From positions 26,351 to 90,350 of the forward strand of contig NW_019775886.1 of NCBI RefSeq assembly GCF_001039355.2: DNA of 64,000 nucleotides. Reading direction: 5' to 3'. The position numbers and the translations under genes are program-made. This document shows, piece by piece, positions 11,004 through 23,300 of the stretch; position 1 is the stretch's first letter; every line of letters starts with the position of its first letter. The notes beneath the pieces were generated by a model. That model made no database searches and was not told the origin of the DNA. It was given only the letters and a program-made list of their open reading frames with translations. Source of the stretch: Lingula anatina (Eukaryota > Brachiopoda > Lingulata > Lingulida > Lingulidae).

Positions 11004-14000
11004 AGACTTCCAGCTGTGGCAGTGCATAATCATTAGTCTCCCTCAGTTGATATGGCTTCTGTGTCTGTGTTTTACACAGGCATCCAGACAGGTGAGATAT
11101 TGTGCAAACATCAATCATGTTTATTTTAACACGGAGCACACCTGGTCGCTATATATTATAAAGCAAACTGCTTCTATTTACTGTGGGATATTCTTTATTT
11201 ACTGGCAATAATGTCTTTTTTTTTAGTGTACATAATGATGTATGTGTTTTGGCAAATTTCTGTAGTAACATTTTCACTATTTCAAATACTTGCTATCACA
11301 TCAGTTCAGAGGCAAGGAATAAATGGAGTAGATGGGGCTTTCCTTGCAATGCCCTCAAGGTTTTTGAACTAACAGACCAAGTCAAGCATCATCTTTTTAA
11401 TCAGTGTGGATGAAGCATGGCACATTTCTTCACTAAATAAAGAGAATGCAAGGATTTCAGATAATTATAAATTTCAAGAAAAATTTGGCAAACCATATTT
11501 CTCCTTAAAAATTTTAGTGCATATATCACTCCTGCAATGGCACTGAAAATATTTATAAATATTCAATTTTTTCTATTTAATTCTGTGGGATTTACCCTTA
11601 AAACTAAATTTCTTCGCTTGCTCGTAACGCTGTGCTTGATTTCATCTGGGCATGATCAGCTTACAGGGTTCCAACAATCAGGTCCCTTATGAATGTTACA
11701 AGACACTGCCTCTCCCCCTTTTCCTTCTGATGAATGCTACAATTGTGCCGAGATCTGTTTGCACAATGTGAAATCCTATACCAACCAATGTAGCAGACCA
11801 GAAAATTACAAGATAGGAACTAAATTAAGATCTTTGAGTATGGAATTAAAAAGGCTCTGCAGCTGCATATAAAGTGCATAAAATCACTTCACTTGCTTTG
11901 TAATAAAAAATAGAAATCAAGTTTGGGCTCTTCAAATAACATTAAGAACGTCAATTAAGAAAATGAATCATTACAAAAAATGTAAAAAATAACCTGAACA
12001 TGCACCTTTTTAGCCATCTGCTATTTTATCAAAATATGTTTAAAATTTAAATATGTCTAAACATGTCACAAACTAAAACCATACTTTAAAATACCAGCAT
12101 ATATGCTTACTCTGAAGTGTGAAAAATAAGAAAGATGTGAACCTTCCCTACCAAGCAACAGGACCAGCAATTCTAAGTATCAAAGTAGTGATATTTTTAG
12201 AGGACTTAACATTCCAATGATCATGTTAAAAATACTCTTGTTTCTAAGAAGTGTCTAGGGCATTTTTCTTATCGAGCTACACATGTAAACAATACAGTCT
12301 GTACCGGTACACTCTGGGAGATCCAAACTGTAATTACGCTAAATGGGATTTTATTCCCTTTCACCCGTTCTCCATAAGTGTCCTTCCTAATGTTCCATTC
12401 AGTTACCTAGTTGGCAAATATTATACCCAGTGCACAGGCTCCATTTTGGTGGACCTCATAAGTAATAGCTCGGCTACTGAGCAGTCAATCTCTCAAAGTG
12501 TATGGTATAACCTTATTGCTAGAGTACACCACTCAGTGTGACAAGGCTTTAATAAGTCTAAGACTGGGTTCCCATTCCTAGATCAATCTAACAGGATCGA
12601 TCCATCTCCAAGGGGTTTCATGCTAAATTGCCTTCAGCTTAAAAGATAATTAATTACCCTCTAGCAACTTCAGTAGGCGTGACAGACAACTAAGACTGCA
12701 TTCCCACAGATTTTAGATCGATCTATCTCCATGGAGAGTCTCACTAGGTTATTGTCATCTTAGCCGGCTTAAATGTCTGTCCTGCCTACTAAAAGCTGTA
12801 AGGGGGTAATTAACTTCCCTGCACGCTCAGCTGACAGCAATTTAGCGTGAACGACCAGGGAGTTAGGTCGATCCAGATGGATCAATCTAAATCTGTGGGA
12901 ATGCAGTCTAAGCCCCTATCATGAGAATCCCCTCTGAGATAGATCGATCTGCAGTTAGTACAAAAGGGTCTGGGAATGGTCCCTTACCTGTGTCTCCAAT
13001 CCCAGTGCTGGGGCACTCAGAGTGACCCTGGGAAAACCTCCCAAACATTGCTTTATAAACAAATATCCTGGTGGACTTCTGGCACCTGAGATGCATTTGT
13101 TGATTTTCACAAGCAACTTTGCTACGAAACTCCTCTGAAAAATATAATTTTATTTTCAAATATATAGTCCAATCTGAAGAGAGTTTTATGCGTATGCATG
13201 CACTTTATGGATTGGGTATAACATAACAAAAATTTTCCACATTTTTCATGGGTAATATTTCTATAGTTAAGAAACGCTTTCAAATCATTGCCTTCTGATT
13301 CAATTTAATCTGTGTAGAACAAGAAAACATTGCCTCAAATCAATTAGAGAAAATCTCACAGGAATACAAAATGTTGTTTTTGACAGGAGAGTAACTAAGT
13401 GACTCAGTAATTGGAACTGATTTCTTAACATTTATTGACACATTCACATTGCATTAATTGAAATTTCCTGAGGGGTTACACTGTAATCATACTGGGGTGA
13501 GCAATAAATACATATCATTAATCACAACTGCTTTTTTTTACAAACAAGATGTCTAATTCAAGAGTGAGCAGATTAAAACTAAAGATTAAAACCCTGAACT
13601 GTGTTTTTTTTTAAAGTAGATTAAATTTTTTTTCTTAGAGTTGACTTACTAGGAACACACTTGTAAGCCACTTCCAAGTATTTGCTGGTGCCGGGACAGG
13701 GGTCCTTTCCAAATGTGGTGGTAGTGGCATGGAGAAAACAGTGGCGTTTGTTTTCACAGACATCTAATAGCACCTGCAACATAACAACAGTAATCATAAG
13801 TTATACATTATTGAATATGAACAATATATATTACACCTGATCATTCTTTTGTCTTAGACCAAGATGCCTTTTTCATACTGTGGAATAAAAAGCTGTTTTA
13901 TTTAATGTAGATTTGAATTCACTTCATTTTCCCAAAGGCAGTAATTAGATGGCAGTTGACATTTAGGTGTACATAAATCCTAAGGTTTCAGAAGTATACT

Positions 14001-17000
14001 CAAAATAACAGTGTAACCATGGAATGAAAAAAAAAAAAAACAAGGAGTTAAACTAATTACACAGTGGGGACGCCCTACCACCTGGTAACCAAAAAGTCAC
14101 TTGCACTGAATCACAGTATTGTATTCTAAATAAGAAGTGAGCAATGTGCAACTGGCACACCATGTGATAGTGATGTAGGTTGNACGCAGATGATGGCTAT
14201 ATGTACAGACACATCTGTGTCTGTACATAAAAAATTATACCTCAACTTTTAATGTATCTTTTTTACATCCATGTTAAAGTAAACATGATTGATGTTTTTT
14301 ACATCTTTGAATACTGCATACTCATATACCACTTGTCTCATGTCATTTGTATTTTTTTCATAGGCAGATAAATTAAGCATGATTTACTCTTTTTAAATGT
14401 AAGTTAACTGTGCTGTAGGGCAGTGGCTCAAGAAGTGAAAGTCCTGCTTACTACATGTGTAAACAACAATCAGGTATTTATATGTCCCTGGTGAGCACGG
14501 TTCTCCAAAGTTACGAGTGTTTGCAGTCATGGCACAATGGCGACGCCCATGGCACCTTTTCACAACCTGATCTAAGGCAGCTTCTGATTGGCATTCTGGA
14601 AAAACAAAGCAGAAATTTGAGATAAAGCTCTACTGTTCTTTAATTTCGGTCCAAATCCATTTGACATTTTTTACATTCCTAGCTGTTATCTGATACATTA
14701 TTTTAGCAATAGTTAATATGAAAGCAATATTATCATTCTACTTTGGCTTCACTAAAAACCATATCAATGAAATTAAGTTCAGAAATCAGTATACCTTCAG
14801 CAATTAATTGATGCAGAGGCTAGCTACTTCTTCATCTTAAGTTACACACAACCCAGAACATAAAACATCAGTACACAAAATGTTTTTTTTTTCTTTTTCT
14901 TTTTTTTTTTTTGACTAGACTTCCAGCTGTGGCAGTGCATAATCATTAGTCTCCCTCAGTTGATATGGCTTCTGTGCCTGTGTTTTACACAGGCATCCAG
15001 ACAGGTGAGATATTGTGCTAACATCAATCATGTTTACTTTAACACGGAGCACACCTGGTCGCTATATATTATAACGCAAACTGCTTTTATTTACTGTGGG
15101 ATATTCTTTATTTACTGGCAATAATGTCTTTTTTTAGTGTACATAATGATGTATGTGTTTTGGCAAATTTCTGTAGTAACATTTTTAATATTTCAAATAC
15201 TTGCTGTCACATCAGTTTAGAGGCATGGAATAAATGGAGTAGATGAGGCTTTCCTTGCAATGCCCTCAAGGTTTTTGAACTAACAGACCAAGTCAAGCAT
15301 CATCTTTTTAAACAGTGTGGATGAAATGTTGCACATTTCTTCACCAAATAAAGAGAATGCAAGGGTTTCAGATAATTATAAATTTCAAGAAAAATTTAGC
15401 AAACCATATTTCTCCTTAAAATTTTATTGCATATATCACTCTTGCAATGGCACTGAACGCATTTATAAATATTTAATTTTTTCTACTTAATTCTGTGGGA
15501 TTTACCCTTAAAACTAAATTTCTTCACTTGCTCATGACACTGTGCTTGATTTCATCTGGGCATGATCAGCTTACAGGGTTCCAACAATCAGGTCCCTTAT
15601 GAATGTTACAAGACACTGCCTCTCCCCCTTTTCCTTCTGATGAATGCTACAATTGTGCCGAGATCTGTTTGCACAATGTGAAATCCTATCCCAACCAATG
15701 TAGCAGACCAGAAAATTACAAGATAGGAACTAAATTAAGATCTTTGAGTATGGAATTAAAAAGGCTCTGCAGCTGCATATAAAGTGCATAAAATCACTTC
15801 AATTGCTTTGTAATGATAAAATGGAAATCAAGTTTGGGCTCTTCAAATAACACAAAGAACGTCAATTAAGAAAATGATTCATTACAAAAAATGTATAAAA
15901 TAACCTGAACATGTACCTTTTCAGCTGATATTTTATCAAAACGTTTAAAATCTAAATATGTCAAAATATGGCACAAGTTAAAACCATACTTTAAAATGCC
16001 AGCATATATGCTTATTCTGAAGTGTGAAAAATAAAAAAAGACGTGAACCTTCCCCACCATGCAACAGGACTTTACCAGCAATTCTAAGTATCAAAGTAGT
16101 GATATTTTTAGAGGACTTAACATTCCAATGATCATGTTAAAAATACTCTTGTTTCTAAGCAGTGTCTAGAGCATTTTTCTTATCGAGCTACACATGTAAA
16201 CAATACAGTCTGTACCGGTACACTCTGGGAGAGCCTAACTGTAATTACACTAAATGGAATTTTATTCCGTTTCACCCGTTCTCCACAAGTGCCCTTCCTA
16301 ATGTTCAGTTCAGTTCAGTTACCTGGTTGGCAAATATTATACCCAGTTCAGAGGTTCCATTGGTGGACCTCATCAGTAATAGCCCTGCTACTGAGCAGCC
16401 AATGTCTCAAAGTGTATGGTATAACCTTATTGCTAGAGTACACCACTCAGTGTGACAAGGCTTTAATAAGTTTTACCTGTGTCTCCAATCCCAGTGCTGG
16501 GGCACTCAGAGTGACCCTGGGAAAACCTCCCAAACATTGCTTTATAAACAAATATCCTGGTGGACTTCTGGCACCTGAGATGCATTTGTTGATTTTCACA
16601 AGCAACTTTGCTACGAAACTCCTCTGAAAAATATGATTTTATTTTCAAATATATAGTCCAATCTGAACAGAGTTTTATGCATATGCATGCACTTTATGGA
16701 TTGGGTATAACATGAAAAAAATTTTGCACATTTTTCATGGGTAATAATTCTATAGTTAAGAAACACTTTGCAAATCATTGCCTTCTGATTCAATTTAATC
16801 TGTGTAGAACAAGGGAACATTGCCTCAAATCAATTAAAGAAAATCTCACAGGAATACAAAATGTTGTTTTTGACAGGAGAGTAACTAAGTGACTCAGTAA
16901 TTGGAACTGATTTCTTAACATTTATTGACACATTCACATTGCATTAATTGAAATTTCCTGAGGGGTTACACTGTAATCATACTGGGGTGAGCAATAAATA

Positions 17001-17305
17001 CATATCATTAATCACAACTGCTTATTTTTACAAACAAGATGTCTAATTCAAGAGTGAGCAGATTTAAACTAAAGATTAAAACCCCGAACTGTGCTTTTTT
17101 AAGTAGATTCAATTTTTTTCTTACAGTTGACTTACTAGGAACACACTTGTAAGCCACTTCCAAGTATTTGCTGGTGCCGGGACAGGGGTCCTTTCCAAAT
17201 GTGGTGGTAGTGGCATGGAGAAAACAGTGGCGTTTGTTTTCACAGACATCTAATAGCACCTGCAACATAACAACAGTAATCATAAGTTATACGTTGATGA
17301 ATATG

Positions 17306-17399
<94 letters not shown>

Positions 17400-20300
17400 C
17401 ATTTTCATCTATCCATGTAGATACACACGTTACAATGAATAAAGCATATACATATTTATACCTGATCATTCTATTGTTTTAGACCAAGATGCCTTGTCCA
17501 TACTGTGGAATGAAAAGCTGATCTAATTTGAATTCACTTCATTTGAAAGAAAAGTATTAATCAGTTTTTTCTATGGGTTTCAATTATTTCATTTTCCCAA
17601 AGGCAGTAATTAGATGGCAGTTGACATTTAAGTGTACATAAATCCTAAGGTTTCAGAAGTATACTCAAAATAACAGTGTAACCATGGAATGAAAAAAAAC
17701 AAGGAGTTAAACTTATTACACAGTGGGGACGCCCTACCACCTGGTAACCAAAAAGTCACTTGCATTGAATCACAGTATTGTATTCTAAATAAGAAATGAG
17801 CAATGTGCAACTGGCACACCATGTGATAGTGATGTAGACTGGAACAATGTGAAGTGACATGCTGTGACCCAAAGCATCAAAAACAATAAGCACTGTGTTG
17901 GAAACTTAACAACATTTATACCCAAGTCCTCACATGATAGTCCCCAATTTATAATCGAATTCTCTGGGTCTAAAAACCCTTTACTAAACTTTAGCATGTT
18001 TAATCTTTTTATCACAGGGATATTAAAAGATTTGCCCTCAAAATCCCTGCCATAACATATTTATCAGTTATGTTTAGTTCATAAAATAAACTGACTTCCA
18101 CTACCACTGTTTAAACAACTATTTCCTTTGACTTGGATCTCAGGATATCCTCATCCAATGAATCAACAGTTAAAACTTGTTATTGGACTGAAACTGGCAG
18201 TATTTTTAATCAGATCAAAACTGGAAGAAATGAGTCACCAGCATTCTACTGCCGTTCATCTTGAAAAACACAGAAAATAAAACAACCCATTCGTTCATGC
18301 ATCTTGCCTGCAGACAAATTGTCAATTTCTTCAAAGAATTGTTTTAAGTATCAGGTGTGCCTCCCAATGGCAAGCTGCTTGCATACACTGCAACCTAATA
18401 CAACTGCAGGGGTTAGTGGGTGTAGATTGCCAGGCCTCTTGTCAAGTGCACCAAAAAGTATATACAAAAAGTTCAGCCAGATCTGATTCTAACAAAAACA
18501 AGCACACACTGCAGGCGGTTTTATCAAACATGAGGTAATATAGTCAACAAAATTAACTGGAATAAATTGCCTTCCAACATCACTGTAGCACCATGGTTGC
18601 AAAAGTAAGATAGACTTTGAAATGTTATCAAGGAGCAGTGACCAAATGTACATGTATTCAACATTTGCCAGCTTTTTCCACAGCTATACACATCTTATTT
18701 CATAGTTTACGTAATCTTAGAACCACTTCAAGATATATGATCTGTACACAACAGATAAGGAGACACTGATGGTCTATTTTTATCTAGCTGTCCTCTCAAA
18801 TAACTTGATTTATCTTAAATTAACTGCACACCAAGCTGTTCACAGCTGCAGTTAAAAAGTGAGTGAGAAGAAACTGTGGGATATTAAGCTAGAATAAAAA
18901 AGGTTTTATGCAAACTAAAAAACTGACTTTTGACAATAAATGCATTATAAAAACAGAAATGATAAAAAAATACTGAAAAATCATTCTATATTTGGAAATT
19001 TTCAACTTATGATAACTATCATGACAACTTCATCCTCCTTACTCAACACCTCTTATTACAGCTGGTTTCTGTCCATCAAATGGTTAAACATTTACTTTCC
19101 CTTCATTCACCTGACAAATCAAAGCTCTCTTTCTCTGGCTGATTTCCTCAACTATCTGGAGCCAGCTGTTTTAATTAGAAATTCAAAAGGGGGCAGTTTT
19201 TCATCAGTTAATGATCTTGGTTTTTAGGTACTTGACCTTAGGTGGACTTTGTTCATTTCAATCTTTTTTTGTACTTTGGTCAATCCTTTTCACTATTCAA
19301 ACCTATAATTCTTTTTCACAGGTGTGAATCCCTCCCTCTTTGCCTTTATAAGGGTAATGTGGTCTAAGAAAGGTGTGTGAAGATCCCTCACTTATCCAGA
19401 TCATAGCATACAGCCTGTCAGTCCATGTCAAGGGTTAATAAGAAGCCGGTGGTTTCCTGTCATTCATGTGAAAGAAGAGCTGGACCACACTACCCTGGTT
19501 AACATTCAAAGCTGACCACATATTTGACCTCACAATGAGCTGGCCATTTAAAAGGTCAGGATGTCTGGCCTCCCTACCTGACTTCACAGACCATTAGGAA
19601 CCAAGAATTTAAATCTTATACTGCATTCACACTACAGTTGCAAAAATGCGCATTTCTATAATCCGAATTTTTCGTTAGGAATTCGATTCGGTATTGCGTT
19701 CACACACGCTAAGCGAAACCGAATTACACGTTGAAAATTTCAGGTTTAACTTCCTGTTTTGAACACTCGCGCATGCGCCGCACAGGAAATCTTAAAATAC
19801 CAACAACAATTTGTGACGACATTTATGCAACTCTAAAGACATTCCAGCATTCTTGAGAAGTATAAGATGGCAAAATAAGTTTGTTTCCTCATGTTGTAGT
19901 GAGTGGTGACCCCCAAATACGTTTGGTGCAATCGCTAAAGTAATAAACAAGCGTTCATAGATACCCGCACTTATCTGCACACATGCGCAGTAAGATCTGT
20001 ACAGGTGTCGATTCCGGTAAGTTATCCGGATCGCGCTTAGAAATCCACCTCGCTTGCAGGATTTTGAAAATGCGCATTACAAAAATCCTCTTGCGTTCAC
20101 ACTACTGCATTTATTCGAATTTTGACCTAATTCGCAATTTATCCGGATAACTGTGCGTGGTGTGAACGGGGTATTATTTACTCAGTCTCAGTACTACCAA
20201 CTATGTGAAAGTTAATTTTTTCTTAATCTGAAAACTGCCAATTCGCTACATCTGGTCCCTAGAAATCCATTAATCTACAAAATTAAGATAAATTTTCTGA

Positions 20301-23300
20301 CTAGTTACATTTGCACTGTTGACATTTATGTGGTCTTAAAATTGACTTGAAAATTTATATTAAAGGATTTTGTCAATTTTGGACTAAACCAGCTCTTATA
20401 GGCTGACAAACCTTCATATCATGAAATCCCTCAGATTTCAAAAGGGAGGGGAAGTTCAACTTCATTTCAAAGTTCTTTATCTGCTCTGTTTCTCAGGCAA
20501 TGTTGATTGATTTTATCAAGATGACAGAAAATATTTGGTGCACATTAGGGAAGATTAGTTCCTTTCCTGTCAAGCCTGTGTTAATGTGGGTAAATCAGCT
20601 TTTCACCAATATGTTAACACATAGTCACACAGTAACTGACCACACTGACCACAGGTATAAAGTTATCAGTGGGAACCAGTGACCAGCTGGACCTAGCACA
20701 TGAATGAGCAAGATTTAATATATAATAGTAACTAAAGGTCGCATGCAGCATTTCAATGAAAAAGCACTTTAGATTAATATGATTATGAATTACGTATATC
20801 TAGACAGGAGCATTAGTCCTTTCATTTGAATGTGTCTTTACTAATGGACATCATCAGGGATTACATAAAGTCCTGTGAATTAGGGTAAAATCAAGCAAGA
20901 TTTTGCTGGATTTAGAAGATATAGTTGGGCATAGATAATGGCAGATTAGTGAGTGCAGTGCAACAATAAATGAAAGCTGACAGAATTTAACCATGTATAC
21001 TGTTTGGGCCATTTTCTCTCAAGTTCTGTCAAACTGCAGTCTATTGCACAACAGTACAAATTCACTTTCATTTTGCCTTCCAAGATGATGTTCCAGGGAC
21101 ACAGAGGTTCAACCCTATCACTTGAAATAAAAAGGCAAACCTACTTCCAACATCAAATGCTGCTGTCCGCCAGCTAGCCTCTATTCAGGCCACTTCAGAT
21201 AATGGCCGTTCCCACCTCTATATGACTGTCCCACTAGCCAGCCTATCCCTTCCCACTTAATAATACATCACCATCTGATTGTGATAATTGTATGTCTGTT
21301 TCGTCTTCTTTCCCCCTGACTATAAAATTACCTTAACTTTACAACAGTGGCTAAACGGTTTAGTCCCTGAAGCTATCAAACCACATAATCAGTTCTACCT
21401 TTCTAAATTCAGTTTACTCCTGTTAAAGGTGTGCCAATTAAAGGATGCTTAACCTTTGTTAAACAGCAACAAGCATTTACTCCCTGCTCTTGGTGTATAT
21501 TCAGGTAGACCCTGACTGTGAGTCTAGCAAGCTTATTCTCTAGCATTAATTGCATTCCATGAGTTTAAATAATTTCCCTGCAAATCTACTTTTAGGTCCT
21601 CGTGTTAACAGATATGAGCTGTTATCATGTAGGCCCAAGTTTACTGAACCAGGCATCACCTGCATACCAGCTAATAACTTGAAATAACAAATCAAACCTA
21701 TACTTACACAAATGAACACAGAGGCAATAATTGAAACTGTGTGCTGAAACAATGGAGCTATAGTCCCGTAGGAATCAATTATTAACCAGTACCACTGGAC
21801 ACTGAATAACTAACTCATGTTCCTGTAGTTTATAGGGCAGGTATTGATAAGTTAGATATATACACACATAAGTATTTCATGCAACAATGTTATCTCTAAA
21901 GGTTAAGTGTATAATTATTTATAGAGAAATATGTTGAAAATTAAGAAGACAATATTTCAACAATTTCTTCTACCAATTTAGACATAAATTCTGATCAATA
22001 TCTGTATATTTATTAAAAATTAAGCATGCCATTACATCCACTACTAGTATGTTTATAACATCCTATAAATATCCACAATGTACAAGACCATAACACTTTT
22101 GGATGCTACGCATAACTAAGCACTTACTATAGGAAGCTATTTTCTACCTACCATTAATATCAAAACCTTAACAACATAACAACACTTGGTAATAATCCAT
22201 CTCTCCATTTTCTTCTTCACAATAATATCTCCTTGTGGCTCAGTACTTCTTTCCTTCACATACAATGATGACTAAATAAGCCCCAGAGTCCAGTGCTGTG
22301 AAGCAATGATTCCTGAACAAGAACCAATCATGAGATCAGTAATAAGCTTGCTCATCCAAAGACGCTGTAACTTTCTGACATTGATCTCCAATATGTGAGT
22401 AATGCGTTTTGGCACTCTGGCTCCTGACTAAACAACAATCTTCTCCTTAAACACAGCACAGCACATTAAGCCAGAGAGTAGGTGGAGAAGCTTTTCTTGC
22501 CTGGTCTAACTTTTAGATCCAATACGAAGAAGGAATAGGAGATGAAACTGGCCTCAGGCCACTAGCAAATGAAGTCCATTCAGCTGTGTGATTATCACCA
22601 GTCTCCTCCTAAATAGCTTTCTTCTCCTGCACTAGGCATTGGTTAAGTAGCTGTTTATGCCTCACCATGTGTTCACAGTGGACCTTCCTTGAAATGGTGC
22701 TTATGAGATCCTGCTTCTTTTCCAGCATCAACCTCACACCCCAGGGTGTTTCAGCTGTGGTCAGGAGATAGGATCTGGTCTTATCAGCGTCCACTGGGAT
22801 AACTAAAGTCACTGCCTCACACTGACCACAGATTGCAAGGTGGCACAACTAATCTCTGAGGGGGATACAGATGAGAAAAAATTCAAAAAAACTTTTTTTT
22901 TCCCTGAAACATATTTGGCAATGCTGCAATGGATTTACAAGAAAGAATCAGCTGTTGATGCAATAATAATGACTTTTTTCTTAAGATAAATACAGCACAT
23001 GTAATGGGCTCAATTGTACCCATTTTAAGTACCCCCTCAAGAAAGAATGACCTTACAGGTCACTAAAAGGCGGCAAAGTTAGTCTGCTTCAGAGTGAGAC
23101 TTCACTGAGCTGGATACATGGAATAATCAAAAGCAAACACAATTAATACAATCCATAAACATCTGGAGACTGTAGACAGAGTAAGACTGCACAAGGACAA
23201 AGGACTTCCAGCTTTTAAAGTTTCCTCATATTTTCTCATGTTTAATCAAATTTGTGACCCCTTTTGTTGCAGTTGTTTTGCCAATAGGATGATAAATGAT

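Larger units (their letters stand above)
10347..14178 (+). repeat. haplotype copy C of a ~3.7-kb direct duplication
   Basis: This block carries EVA1C-like exons 5, 4 and 3 (124, 147 and 144 bases on the minus strand) and ends just before the N at 14183. Its partner is 14232-17838. It is continuous with copy B, so 5457-14182 is one contig holding exons 3-8 of one haplotype. Confidence 0.88.
14232..17838 (+). repeat. haplotype copy D of the ~3.7-kb direct duplication
   Basis: This is the partner of 10347-14178. Shared sequence begins near TACCTCAACTTTTAA and ends near GATAGTGATGTAG. It lacks the ~0.43-kb insertion present in copy C at the exon 4 donor. It has its own (TA)n/poly-T expansion at about 17310-17395. 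Confidence 0.88.

Noticed and set aside
10885-11211. 108-codon plus-strand frame
   Set aside because: It is mostly a poly-T tract read as phenylalanine, within an intron.
3647-17259. A true tandem exon duplication making an enlarged EVA1C
   Set aside because: Splice phases do not allow serial use, the first copy of exon 8 ends with a stop, and both duplications border single N characters.
17168-17482. 104-codon plus-strand frame with IYIYIY and FFFF runs
   Set aside because: It is generated by the (TA)n/poly-T microsatellite and the antisense of exon 3.
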